64,000 nucleotides of DNA, taken from Heloderma charlesbogerti (lineage: Eukaryota > Chordata > Lepidosauria > Squamata > Helodermatidae). Positions 50,916 through 62,405 of this stretch are shown here, piece after piece. Both the position numbers and the translations under genes were made by a program. Every line of letters begins with the position of its first letter. Within the stretch, counting starts at the first letter, position 1. Under the pieces are notes generated by a model that saw only the letters and a list, made by a program, of their open reading frames with translations, ran no database searches and was not told where the DNA came from. The stretch spans positions 434,001-498,000 of the forward strand of contig JANEZZ010003063.1 of the NCBI GenBank assembly GCA_026122225.1. Reading direction: 5' to 3'.

Positions 50916-52894
50916 ACCTTCTTTTGTTATACAGGATGAAAGTCCAGCTCAGTCTTTATCCCATAGCAAGTATCACTATTTCCAGTACCTGGGAGCCCTG
51001 TCTGATTCATCAAAGCTGTGATGTCACAGCCTTTCTCTGAACTGTATAAGAACTCTCAGTTTTGGGCAACCAGGGTACCTGTACCCCTCCCCCTCTTCCC
51101 AGAGGCATGAGGCCATGCTGCTAAAATCAGTAGGTGCCTTCCCCACCCCACCAGGGGTAAGGTGCCACACTGATGCTGAACTCACTCCGAGTCTCTCCTC
51201 CCAGAGGAAAGGCTCCATACTGAAATCACGGAAGGACTCACCTCCTTCCTGCTGAAATCACGAGGCTCCTTGCTTGCGAGAGCAAGGTGCCATCACTGGG
51301 TGCTTCGCCTCCTATCGTCAAGGCTCCCTGCTTTCCTTCCTCTCCACTGGAGACCAGGAATAGCAACAAACGCTAGTTCCTGTCTGTAGGAAAGGGCCTC
51401 AGCCCAAGGAAAGGTGTATTGCTCTTGAGGGCCTTAGTATTGCCCCCTCTTTCACCTCTTTGTGCGTGCGTGCGGTGTCTGCTTCAAGCCTTGGGAAGAC
51501 TCCTTCTCACAGTCTCAAAAACTACTGGAGTTCAGATTCACCAAAAATGCAGCTAATTTCCCCATCAAGGCATAATTTGGCAAAGGCTGGAGCATCTCCC
51601 ATTGGTGTGTGTTGACAATTTCATTTGGTCAGCTAATTTCCACAAAATCAGCTCATGCATTTGAATCTTTGTAAACCTCAGTAAATGTGCCATTATGGAA
51701 TTACACTCTCCAGCAGTGTCTGAGTGTGGATCTCTTTGGGTGGGAATCACCTTCTTAACCATAGACTCTCTATTTGCAAATGTTTAAAGATGCCATATAA
51801 GCAGATGTGTGGGTCACGTCAGAACGTGTGCAAGTTGTACAGAAGTCTAACTAGAGCACATCACATAACATTACTATTACCGAGATCAGGGGTGAGCAGA
51901 AGGTAAATTTCCATATGTTTTGGACTCAACTCCATCAGTCCCTGCCAGCATGGCCAATGGTCAAGCATGCTGGGAGTTGAAGTCCAAAACTTCCGGAGAC
52001 AGTCTACCATCTGCACATCCCTTCTCTAGATAGAACTTGTTCTCTTTTCTCTGATTAGAATTTGGGCATGAGCTCCTGGTTAAATGAGCAGAAATGCTAC
52101 GAGAGAGAATTCCTTTGACTAGATAGGTTTTGTGGCTCAGCATGAAAGCTTTGCTTGCTTTCCAGTTTTTGGTTGGGGTCTTCTGACCCTGCAGCATTTA
52201 ATGTAGGGAAAGACAGATACATACAATCTGAAAACTAAAAAAGTGACCTCACGCAGTAAAAGCAAAATAACCACTGAATAACAAGTGATTTCTCATGGCT
52301 TGTTACGCAAAGCAAGAATGTTTTGAAACACACCATTACCGCAATCTGAAAAGCAAAATTTTGTGTAAAATCTTGCAAAATACATGCCTGTTTTTTCCGT
52401 TACATTGCACAAAATTAGGCTTGCTAACTAACTGAGCCACTCCCACAAGTACTTTTAGTTAGACCAACACATCTTTCTAAAATATCGAAAGCAAGCTTTC
52501 AAGTTACAGTTCTGGTTTAGGAGCAAGCTTAAAAGAAATGGACCAGCTATGGCTAGGCTAGGCTGATGCTTCCCAAGTGGAGCCCCCAAATGGCATTTGG
52601 CCCTCTGGTGGAAAGAGGTTCTGAAAGGGATTCCTTAGGCTGTAAGGTCAGGTTAGAAATATGCAAAACCTCACTGCAGATTTTTAAAAATCGACAAATG
52701 CAAAAAACTCCCAGGACATGCTAGAATATTAAGTACATTTGGATAGCAGGAAGGTACAATCATATTCTACCAGCCAGATGAGGTCAGTAAGTCTGTGATA
52801 ATTTGTTCGTGGTGTTAATTGACGCTGGTGAGGCAGAGAAGGGTGCCTTAAGCTCCGGCACGGACCCTTGGGTTTGTTGAGCTGCGTGTTGCTG
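50916..52894. other. Unassigned sequence downstream of the cathelin/SPP24-like gene
   Basis: Only one dispersed 'ggactcaactccatcagtcc' repeat (about 51895-51995) is recognised. I searched it on the plus strand for a cationic exon 4 of the 44739 locus and found none. Confidence 0.45.
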
Positions 52895-53032
52895 TTATTC
52901 TTCAACAGCCGTCAGCGCCGCGGTGGAATAGGACGATGGGAAGTAGTGCTCCACGTGCACGTGTGGTGGGGTCTCCACCCCATGGTGTCTAGAGTTGCGC
53001 TTTGTTTGGGAGTTGCTGGGGCTGTTTGCCCG
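52895..53032 (-). CDS. Cathelin/SPP24-like gene exon 4
   Basis: Forty-five codons and TAA at 52897-52895, after a long polypyrimidine tract and ctcaatcctag|. It replaces the usual mature-peptide exon with a neutral, histidine-containing tail. It joins exon 3 in phase 0. Confidence 0.8.
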   Translation of the reverse strand, partial: RANSPSNSQTKRNSRHHGVETPPHVHVEHYFPSSYSTAALTAVEE

Positions 53033-53221
53033 CTAGGATTGAGAAGGAACAGAAGAGGAAAAAAAGGTAAACATCTTCTCATGCTTCCATTCAGCAATTC
53101 ATTTCTAAAAACAGACACCACATAGCTTAGACTCCCCCCTGAGTGGAAACATCCTAGATACTAACAGTTAACTCAATTCCCCGAGGGTGGATTTTTAATG
53201 TAGCCAAAATGGCACCATTGG

Positions 53222-53263
<42 letters not shown>

Positions 53264-56200
53264 AGCAGGCTTGGTGGAACACCAGGGTGTGCAGAATTAT
53301 AAAATAAACTTACAGCACAATCCTATGCATGTTTAGACATATAGAAGCCCTACAACTCCCAGCATTCCCCAGTCAGCCATGCTGGCTGGGGAATGCTGGA
53401 AGCTGTAAGACTTAGGATTAGGATGCTTAGGATTAGGATGTTTAGGATTAGGATGCTTAGGATTAGGATGCTTAGGACTTAGGATGCTTAGGATTGTGCC
53501 ATTAAGAAATCAGGGGGGTGGGAGCCAAAAATAAGGACTGAGCAGGTTTGTGGCTATAAAATGCTGGCTGAGCATTGAGAGGGGAAAATACCTGAGAAAA
53601 GATGTAAGGAATAATATCCTGGAAAAGGGCCTGGTTAGCGGGCTGGCACCCTGAACAGGAGGCTCCATACTGCAACATTTTGTTGCAGGTCCCTCTTGCC
53701 AGCCTCTAACCTAATTTCCCCAACCTGGTGCCCTTCAGTTGCATTCGACTGCAACTTCCATCATCACCTCCAGTCAGCAGGCAGCCCAACCCATTTGGGG
53801 GCCACTAGGTTGGGGAAAGCTGCTAGTGCCCGCTTCTGGCAACAGACGCGAATTATTTGTTTGTTTATTTATTTGTTTGTTTGTTTATTTATTTATTTAT
53901 TTCTATACCGCCCAATAGCCGAAGCTCTCTGGGCGGTTCACAATTAACCCCTCCTGAGCGCGTTTCAAAGTGGCTTCTGGATTCTTCCATTAATTTGCTC
54001 ATTGGTAGGTTAAGTTGTCACTGCAGTTGTTGAAATGTATTTGGAAAGCCAGTCATATAAGATCAGGGCCAAACTAGAGGCGACACCATTCACACCTTCA
54101 GCCCTGGTATACTTGCTTTTTAAAACGTGAATAGCTGGAGGGAGGGGGCGATTAAGAGCCAGATCAGAACTGGGGGGTGGGCTTGCTGTAGTCCTGATCC
54201 AAACCAGGGGCTTGCTATTGGCAATGGGAGGAAACCTTATGGCATGACCTCTACAGTAGGGGCTTCCTGTGCAGTGGGCAGCTCTGAGAGTGGCAGAAGC
54301 TCGGCTAAGGCAGCTGTCCCAGGTGTGCAAACGCATCAGTGGGCCTGCACCTGTTGAATTTCTTCTTGCCATGCAACCGTGTAAGCCTCAGATTCCCGCC
54401 CGGGGCTGGGGGGGCAGGGAGGAGGTTGGCAATGCTAAAGAATTGACTCACATTCTCAGCTGATAATCTAGGAGACCTCTGGAGGAAGTGAGCGCTCGCG
54501 ATGGTTACAGAAAATGAATGCAACGCCTCAGGGAAGCCCACTTACCCCCCCACTTTGGCTGGCAAATGGCTCACCTGCAGGGGGTGGCATTTCACAGAGG
54601 TCAGCGGAGAATCTTGCATGAAGTTGAGCACTGACACCTGGGCAGAACAATCCCTTATGGGCTGTGGAGGAAAATGATTAATCAGAATTAAGCTCGAGTC
54701 TCTAAGCCTGACACTCCCCTTCTCTATCTACCCCAGTTCCTGCTGGACCTCCTTGAGTTGCCAGCTGACCAGAGAATAAGGCCTGATCTGCTCCTGCACC
54801 TTTAAGAGCAACCATGATCTAAAGAAAGTCTGGAGTTGGAGCTTTTGAACGCCAAGGAGCCGAGCATAATCACCTGCACATCATGGTGGCCAACCAAACA
54901 GTTGGCAATCCTACGTACACCATTGAAATCCCTGCATAATGTAGCTCATTTCTTCCTTTCATTCATTACATCAGTCTGAAAAATCCCGAAAAAACATGTG
55001 TGCATGTATAGAGACAGACACAGACTAAATTGTGACTGCCATGACAGCTTAATAGACGAACCCTGGCTGGGTTCACACAACATGACAAGCCAGAATACAG
55101 TCTGAGTATCCTTTGAGTGTGGTTTGTCGTTGAACTGTGGGTTGTGTTGTGTGAACCCAGCCACGCTAACAAACCATGGTTTGTTAACCACGAACAGCCC
55201 ACAAAAAGAACCCATGGTTTGTTGCTGGGTGGTGAACTGTGGGTTGTTCATGGTTAACAAAACCATGTTCATGGTTTGTTAGCATGGCTGAGTTCACACG
55301 ACACCCCACAATTCTACAACTACCCATGGTTCAATGACAACCACACTCAACCCATACTCTGGCTTGTCGTGTACTGTGAACCAGGTCTCTATGTTCAGAG
55401 GCAGTATACCTCTGAATACCAGATGGTGAGCGACAAAATTAGGGGAAGAACCCATGCTGGTGGCCTTCCCAGAGGCCTCTGAGTGGCAATTGGCAGAGAC
55501 ATAATGCTGGAGTACCCTTGAAATAATCCAGCAGGGATTATTGACCCTTGAAATAATCCAGCAGGGCTCTTCTTATGTTCCTGTGACGGAGTCTGTAAAA
55601 TGTTCAGCTCAGATCCTGTTCATTCTGACAGGGCTAGATTAGGCAGACCCATAGAAGGATTGTGCCCCATATCTTGAAGGAAGATGCACAGGTATTCTGG
55701 TGCAGGAGCAGAAATGTGTTTTGGGATGCGACCAAATCAAATACATAATTCACTATTTATTATTATGATCCACATTAGATGTAGATCCAAGGGGGGGGAA
55801 ATCCAGTTACATATTCCATCTCAGTCTTTGGATAAAACACAGCAAGGTATTGTGATTGAACTTTTAATAGATCATCAGTTTAATATCACCTACATGGTGG
55901 TCTCGTTTGCTATAGCAGCTAAGCAGCCACATCTGCATTTTTTAACATATGCTATTATTGACTGAACTGAATTAACATGGGTAGCAATTAACACTGATAC
56001 AGATCCTTAATTATGGTATTTTAATCTTGATTTTAATCATGACCAGTGTTATGAATAATGCATATTATAAAGCTTGATAGTTTATGTAACGCGGGGGTGT
56101 TGAACCTCTTTCAGCCCAAGAGCCAAATTCCATTTTGGAGCAGCAATCAGCGGCATTCCAGGGGTGGGCGGGGTCAGAGGAAAAAGGGGCATTGCCAACA

Positions 56201-59200
56201 TACACAAAAAGCTGTGCATTTTAGCTTAAAGCTCTCGCTGCCAGGAGAAGCATTTCAACCCTTTAGAATGGAGGGAAAACGTCACAAAAGCTGGGAAACC
56301 ACCAAATAATAGGTAGTCAGGGAAAAGGGGGCGTGGCTATCTGAGGACCCTAGGAGGGCAGGATTTGGCCCTTGGGCACCTTGGAGAGCTCCTTTAGAGT
56401 TCTGAATGGTTCCGACTAAAACCCGGAACGGATTCACCGCCCCACTGACATCGGAGCCACCAGCCTCCACTGGCCAATATACTCCCCCCCCCCCCACTTA
56501 CTCCTTTTGTCTTGTATTTGCAGTCTCCAATCCTGTAACTGTCCGTTTTGCGACAGTGGGTCTCTCTGATGGTGAAGTTCATGCTGAAATGAATCCCCCA
56601 GCGAAACCTCTTTGTAACAGGGGTGAAAAAGGGAGAGATTATTAGTCTTAGTTTTACAGTGTACATGGCACTTTATCATCACATATGAAAAAATGGTCCT
56701 CTGCTCCAAGGAGCTTACAATCCGCATTTTGACACTGGGGAATGGAGAATAAGAAAGGGGGGGGACAGGAGAAACAAAGGTGATGGGGGTGAAGCCAAAT
56801 GGTATTGCAGCTAGGTAATTGCAGCGGTGTGGGAGGAGCAGTGAACTGTCACCACCCATGCCAGAAGGGCCTGCTGCAGCCACCTCCAGCGGGTGCTCCA
56901 GAGAGCCCCGCCAGCTGCTCTCCTGCTGTACAGGGGAGCTCCTGGGACACGCCTCCCGTGCCGGACTCTGAGGAAGGACCCCCTCAGAACCAGGCATTTT
57001 GGCTGGGTGGTCTCTCTGAAGAGCCATGCCGGCTGGTTCCTCTGGCTGTGTGGCTTGGTGGTAGAGGTAAGGGGGAAAGGGGGGGCGGTGATGTGGTAAA
57101 CGTGGAATGGATGATGTCGGAAGGCGAGACGTGACACAGGAAGGTGTGGGAAGCATGAAGTGGCGGTGGGAAGGGGGTTGAGGGGCTCATGATGTGGTGG
57201 TGCATATTCTCTCTTGCCTCAGGCACCTGGAGAACTTGCACCGGGGCTGTTGGACAGTACATAACAAACATTTCTCCTTTCTCCCCACTCCCACGGGGAG
57301 CCCTATTGCCATTCCAGGCTTTATGACCCCTTCTACCTTCCTGATCTCTTACAGGAAAACCCCCAAAGCAAAACACTGTTTCCCAACCCAGATTTTTAAA
57401 AAAATAATATGAGCATGTGCAGTTTTGCATTTTAAATTCACTTAAACCATAGCACCATCATGTCTACAGGAATAAAATGGAGTTTGCTTCTGATTACTGG
57501 GGAATAAGCATGATTTTGTTTCAATTTTTTTTTTTAAAGTAAACATAATGAAGTGAGGATCTGAAACCACAGACATGCCTGTCTGGCTGCCCCAACTATG
57601 AACTGGCTCCCCAGGGTTTCAAACAGGTGACTTTCCCAGCCATACCCAAAGATGTCGAGGGTTGAATCTGGGGTCTTCTGCGTGTAAAACGTGTGCTCTG
57701 ATGCTGATCTACAGCCCTTCCCAGTTAAGGTTGTGTTTTGTTTCATTTTCAATTGACATCCATTTTGCCATTCCCAAACTTTTCAGCAACATTCTGATCT
57801 GCCCTAGGTTTGCTTTAAAAAAGAAAGAAGATCACTGTTTTAAACTCTGATTTTGCAGTGGAATGTTAGACAAGAAATAACAGATCAAGATGAACTTCAG
57901 AGTTCGGTGGTGAACAAAGAAGCAAAAAAATAAAATAAAAATCTAACTCCAAATATTGTACTAAATTTTCATGAGAAAAAGAGAAATGCAGTCAGAGAAG
58001 CTGACCTCATCTCCACACTGGGGGAAAAAATCACTGACTGAATGTTTGTCTGCCGTACAACTATGAAAAGCACAACAGCCAAGCCACATACAAAAGTGGC
58101 AACCCTATTCCCACCAGAACATACACATCAATTACTCCCAATACCAACCAGCCTGGGATTTATGATCAAGCTTTTGGGGTATAGGCAAGCCCTTTCTCTG
58201 TTTTCTGATATTGTAGTCATGGTTCGTGGTTTATTGTGTAGTTGTGATGTTAGAGTTATGATTATGATAGTGTTCATGTGTTGCATTGGGTTTATATCCG
58301 TTGTTAGCCGCTCCTTGCAAAGAAGGGCAATACAGAAATATAAACAAATAACTAAATAAAATACTTATCAGTATTCATTGTTGTTGTTGTTGTTGTTATT
58401 TGCAGAGCACTATGAATATACATAGTGCTTTATAGAGCAACATAAGCATGGGGAAGAGGCGGGAGGGGTCATCACTGAGAACATACAGTCTAAAACCTTC
58501 CTTTCCAGTCTTTTAGAGGAGAATGCAAAAGAGTGGAGAGGGGAATTCTCTCGCTTTTACGCACAGGATGAACAAGAACAAGGCTTCTTCCCTAACTGGG
58601 CCCCCACCCAGGTCTTCTTCAGAATTGTCCAGGAGGTTTTTGGCAACCTAGGAAGCGTGAGCTCATGTGTATCCAGTGGGACAGTAAAATGGAAGTTTCA
58701 TGTTTTCTACAATGCAGTAAAGCAAAACAATCGCAACTTGATATGAAAAGCAGAGTTCATGCCAGTGCTGTGAAAAAACAACCACAAGAAAGAGTCTTAT
58801 TAGGGGACATTAAAGGCTAACAGATTTATTATGGCATCAGTTTAGGACTAGAAAATCCGTTTGGCTTTCGGTTCCCTGAGAGTCTTTGTTGTTGTTTTTG
58901 CTGCAGCAAACTAAGGTGACCCCTCTGGGAGTTCTTAAAAATCAAAGCAACCTATTGATGCACAGGGTTTTCTGTGGGAACAGGGACTATCCTGACACAT
59001 CCCTGCTCATCACCATTGTCCCGCCAATGCTACCACCTCAGCTGCCCAAAGTTCTCCTGCCGCTCCTTCACAGACTTTGCCTATTGCTCCTTTCTCTCCT
59101 TATCCCTGTGGAAGCCCATCCCTGAAAACGTACATGTCACTTGCCACCTTTCCCTCTTCCTTAAAAGCAGTCACTGCTGTGAAGATGTGGCTCAGCAGTT

Positions 59201-60881
59201 CATCCAGCAGTGGCCCAAGACATTCTTGTGCCTGGAGTGGAGCCCAAAAGGTGCCCCCTCCGCCACCAGGGCCAAGACTTCAAAAGGCTTCACTGCACCA
59301 TTCAGACACCAGTTCCTGCCTTCATCTATCACCACCTAGGTGCTGACTGAGGCAGGTCACTTCGCTCTTCTAATGGCAGGCTAGCCTATTCTTCCCTTGC
59401 TACCCCTCTGTTAGCCTCCACTCCCCCTGTCAAAATGCAGGCTGTAAACCTCTCCAGGTGGGGATCTCTTTTTTGTTTACAAAACGCTGTAAAACACCGT
59501 GGACATAATCATCATTTCAATGGGGTGTGCATAGGCAAACGTCCCAGTGGGTTGGGCCACTTTGTGCCTTCTCCATGTGATGAGTACTCTGAGGGTGCAG
59601 GGTTTGTTTTTTGAGGGGAGGGGGGAATGAGGTCACTGGAGGCTTGTGGCATTTTTGTAGCACACATATATAAAGGGTTGGATCCAGATTTACATAGGAT
59701 CATATCGGAAGCAAACTTCCCAACCCTTCCTTCCTACAACAGTCCCTCCAGCCCCCTGAAAATGCTACACAGAGTCAGGAGACCCTGCTGAATGGGGTGA
59801 TCAGTGCAGGGAGGGGAGTCCCCCCCAATGGGCAGAGTCTTGTAGTATCTTAAAGACTAACGTATTTATTATGCCATAAACGTCCGTGGACTATAGTCCA
59901 TCAGATGTATGAAGTGTTTTCCTGAGTTAGAAGTACACACACACACATGGTTGGATGGGGGATTGTAATCAGTGAAATCATAGGGAAATTAAACGCAGAA
60001 AACAGAGGCAGTGATAATTACCTTATTAACATATATACAGGTTGAGCATAGACTGGGATTCACAGCATTAACACTCCAACAGATATGGCTCCCCCAGTAG
60101 GTTTCTAGGGGCCTTGGCACCCTAAAGATGCTTCGAGAGCTACGAATAAGCTCTCCCATCTCCAGCTTGCTCTTGTCTGGGGGTGCTTCTAGACAAGGCT
60201 ATTACTGTGCAATAGTGCTGCCTTGTTTTTTACTTTGCAATTGTGCTACCTTGTTAACAGAATTTTACAGGGGGTCCAGGTGCCATCATTTTCTATTTGT
60301 AACCTGCCCAGGATTCTTCCATCTTTTTTCTTCCCAGAAAAGTATCTGTTAAGGAAGGAAAGGCGGAATAGCTGCACAATGCTTTTCGACTGGGATCGTT
60401 AGCTAAGTTCCCAGCGGCAACTTCCCCAAACTCCTTGCATTTTCCCAGACTTTAAATTAACACAGTCCCTAGGGGAGGGGCAGAAGGGGGGAGGCATCCT
60501 TGATATTGACCTAGAACAGCCAGGTAACAGCTATTGCCGATCACAAGAACTGCCAAACTAAACTTGCTCAGCCAAGGTTTGGCTTCCCACAAAATCCTGA
60601 ATCTTTTACAATGAGATATCATTAAAATGTAAACTGTAAGAGGTCCCTGAAAGGTCGTTTAGATCAACCCCAAGACTCATTACAATATTTACCGTTTTGT
60701 GGGTGTTTCTGAGCTTCAGGAGCTTGAAGACAGTTTGCCCTTCAGTTCCTTGGTTGTACTCTTCGACCGCCATCCGGGCTACATCGCGGGGGAGGAGGGC
60801 TGAGGGAGCTTCCAATACTGGAGAAGTTGACCCAAAGACTCCAAGTGTCGCCAACATTACACCCCAAAGTAACAGCTCCAT
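52895..60881 (-). CDS. Cathelin/SPP24-like cystatin-superfamily secreted protein, four exons
   Basis: Join, in gene order: 60881-60693, 56609-56502, 54661-54575, 53032-52895. This is 522 nt, or 173 aa plus stop, with all introns phase 0 and GT-AG. The protein has a signal peptide (MELLLWGVMLATLGVFGSTS), a cathelin-type first helix (RDVARMAVEEYNQ), FTIRETHCRK and GDCKYK in exon 2, and RDCSAQVSVLNF with SVKC in exon 3: four cysteines in cathelicidin order. FTIRETxCRK also closely resembles secreted phosphoprotein 24 (SPP2). Exon 4 has a strong acceptor (ttccttctcaatcctag) and encodes 45 residues: RANSPSNSQTKRNSRHHGVE, then PPHVHVEHYFPSS and TAALTAVEE. It has five His, four Arg/Lys and four Glu, so it is not a cationic antimicrobial peptide. 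It could be an SPP24/chemerin-like relative or a cathelicidin that changed its effector. I place the start at the ATG at 60881 because a TATA-like motif lies 44 nt upstream; an upstream ATG (60908) would sit at or before the transcription start. Confidence 0.85.
53310..53500. repeat. Palindromic MITE with TTAGGA-rich minisatellite
   Basis: Begins 'caatcctatgcatgtttaga', with arms 'ccctacaactcccagcattc' and 'ggaatgctggaagctgtaag'. The right arm is expanded into about seven 'gattaggatgcttag' units at 53404-53492. It lies in intron 3 of the cathelin/SPP24-like gene. A (GA)n tract lies just before it, at 53226-53262. Confidence 0.75.
53710..53945. repeat. Dispersed repeat plus L2-like 3' fragment
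   Basis: 'gactgcaacttccatcatca' repeat, then (TTTG)n/(TTTA)n and 'taccgcccaatagccgaagc tctctgggcgg' (the conserved LINE/SINE tail segment, minus orientation). Confidence 0.6.
54575..54661 (-). CDS. Cathelin/SPP24-like gene exon 3
   Basis: An 87-nt, 29-codon phase-0 exon between ttcctccacag| and |gtgagc. It reads PIRDCSAQVSVLNFMQDSPL, then TSVKCHPLQ. The two cysteines are 19 residues apart, compared with 16 in the 8877 gene. Confidence 0.85.
55063..55384. mobile_element. Palindromic MITE, 'AACCATGGTTTGTT' family
   Basis: The left end 'ctggctgggttcacacaaca' pairs with the right end 'cgtgtactgtgaaccagg'. Inner blocks 'acaaaccatggtttgttaac' and 'ggttaacaaaaccatg' are themselves palindromic. Located in intron 2 of the cathelin/SPP24-like gene. 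Confidence 0.65.
56384..56473 (-). mobile_element. Half copy of the CAGTGGAGGCTGG MITE
   Basis: Reads 'gctcctttagagttctgaat' to 'ggagccaccagcctccactg', the right half of the family. It lies 28 bp downstream of the exon 2 donor of the cathelin/SPP24-like gene. Confidence 0.7.
56502..56609 (-). CDS. Cathelin/SPP24-like gene exon 2
   Basis: A 108-nt, 36-codon exon between cctgttacaaag| and |gtaagt, in phase 0. It encodes RFRWGIHFSMNFTIRETHCR and YRIGDCKYKTKG. The length is identical to exon 2 of both other cathelin loci in the window. Confidence 0.88.
58785..58905. mobile_element. Penelope-type end fragments, head-to-head
   Basis: On the minus strand the sequence reads 'ccataataaatctgttagcc' then 'tttaatgtcccctaataaga', the PLE-type 'ttagtctttaaggtgcc' region. 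The following plus-strand piece 'gagtctttgttgttgttttt' and 'gctgcagcaaact' is the usual adjoining segment. Confidence 0.45.
59835..59930 (-). mobile_element. Penelope-type end with degenerate hammerhead motif
   Basis: The minus strand reads 'catctgatggactatagtcc' and 'acggacgtttatggcataat', then 'cgttagtctttaagatacta'. The stem-II-like GGACTATAGTCC is intact, while the catalytic CTGATGA and GAAA are each mutated. Confidence 0.5.
60693..60881 (-). CDS. Cathelin/SPP24-like gene exon 1
   Basis: Sixty-three codons from the second in-frame ATG to AACACCCACAAAACG|gtaaat. It has a signal peptide and RDVARMAVEEYNQGTEGQTV, then FKLLKLRNTHKT. The YNQ motif and the FxLL segment align with exon 1 of the 8877 cathelicidin. 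Confidence 0.85.
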
Positions 60882-60924
60882 AGCTAATCTGCTCTGCTGT
60901 CTGAGCAAGAGAACTGTGTCGTAG

Positions 60925-60934
60925 CTTTTTATTC
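60925..60934 (-). promoter_or_regulatory. TATA-like box of the cathelin/SPP24-like gene
   Basis: Minus-strand GAATAAAAAG, 44 nt before the ATG at 60881. This is a non-consensus TATA variant; the spacing supports use of the second ATG. Confidence 0.4.
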
Positions 60935-61789
60935 AGAAATAAATAACTGGGCAGAAAGCCCGCCGGGAGTCTGTGAACTCGCTCAACTTGCCAAAAACCA
61001 CATCCTCTGGAAACAACACTCAATTCACTTGGGATCTCACTGTAACACTACGATAACATGTATGGCTTTCAGTTTCCATATGAGCAGATACAAGAAAGAG
61101 AGAAAGATTCCTTATGTTCTGAATCCAAATCTTCTTGGGAAGGAATATTTATACAGCTGGATCAACATGGTAGCAAAAGCAAAAAAAAAAAAAAGCAGCC
61201 AAAAAAAGTATTGGCAATAAAAACCCCAGATACAGGGAATAGTTTAGGGTTTCTCTCCCTTTCTCTACTCCAATGCAGGAGGGTTTCAGTTGATCCAAAG
61301 CAAAATAGCACAGAAAGTGTAGGCAAGTTTGAGATTTTTCCATTTTGGAAATATTAGCCTCAAAAGCCATTTATCTCAGCCTACTTGGAAAGCAGCCTTT
61401 TGTTTTCACATACTAATACTGTAAATCTCCCACTGTTCCATACAATCTATTTCTCTCAGTACTATCATTTCCAGAGGTTTAAACTGTAAGTATATTGCAG
61501 TAGGTTGACTAGAGGTGCCAGCAAAGCACTTTATGCACCACCAGTCTACAAGCCCAACAGGAATCCATCGGAGGGAATGTTCCAGTATTACATTGTAGAA
61601 ATTACGGCCAAGATCTAAATAAAGCAGGCTTCTCCAAGCAGGTGTCCTCCATATATATTGGACACCGCCCCCCATCATTCCCAGCAAACCATTGCTGGGA
61701 TCAGCCTTCCCCATTGGATCATGCAGCCCCAAGGGGGCTTGCTTTTCCTCAAATGGCAGCCCCCCATGGCAAACTGGTTTTAATTTCAT

Positions 61790-62405
61790 TTTTTTATTAT
61801 ATTTCTATACTGCCCCATAGCTGAAGCTCTCTGGGCAGTTCACAAAAATTTAAAAAACACTAAAATACATTATATAAAGTATAAATCCAGTCACATAATG
61901 ACATAGAACAAATAGCAAACACAACAACTGCTATTGTTGCTGTTGCTGCTGTTAACATCGTTGTTGGTTTTATTGTTAGTTTTTATTGTTGGTATTATTG
62001 TTATTATCACTTTAAATATTTTAATTGTTTTTATGTATTTTATTGTTGTGAGCTGCCTTGGGAGGACTTCTGCCCTGAAAGGCGGCCAAGAAATATTTTT
62101 AAATAAATAAATTATATTAAACAACATATATCTAAAACAATTTAAAACAATCTTCCAGAGACAAAGAGACTCCTTATATGATGCCAAATGCCTGAGAGAA
62201 GAGGGCAGCTTTAGCCAGGCATCAAAAAGATGACAGTGTTGGCGCCAGGCGGGCTTTGTCAGGAAGATTATTCCATAAACGGGGAGCCACTACTGAGAAG
62301 GCCCTCTCCCTTGTTGCCACCCTCTGAGCCTCCCTCGGAGGAGTCCCCCCGAGGAAGGCCTTAGATGCAGAGCATAGTGTATGGGTTGGTTGTACAGGAA
62401 GCACT
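61790..62405. mobile_element. L2-like LINE fragments in both orientations
   Basis: 61800-61900 (minus) has 'ctgccccatagctgaagctc'. 61950-62112 (plus) ends 'ttgtgagctgccttgggagg' with an A-rich tail. 62130-62405 (minus) encodes VATRERAFSVVAPRLWNNLP, the L2-like C-terminus. Three pieces of at least two insertions. Confidence 0.7.

Larger units (their letters stand above)
56610..60692 (-). other. Intron 1 of the cathelin/SPP24-like gene
   Basis: The 4,083-bp intron holds an L2-like 3' UTR at about 58160-58370, Penelope-type ends at about 58785-58900 and 59835-59930, and otherwise unassigned sequence. Long open frames at 56434-57156 and 56799-57134 are shadows on opposite strands. Confidence 0.6.

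Noticed and set aside
52868..53125. Plus-strand Arg-rich open frame as exon 4 of the 44739 cathelicidin
   Set aside because: The frame in phase with the acceptor-like 'ttcttcaacag' stops early, and the stretch is exactly antisense to the well-supported exon 4 of the minus-strand gene.
53404..53492. Interstitial telomeric repeat
   Set aside because: The unit is a 15-16-bp MITE-derived sequence, not (TTAGGG)n.
56434..57156. 240-codon minus-strand open frame as a gene
   Set aside because: It reads the real exon 56502-56609 in the wrong frame and otherwise crosses intron sequence without domain signals.
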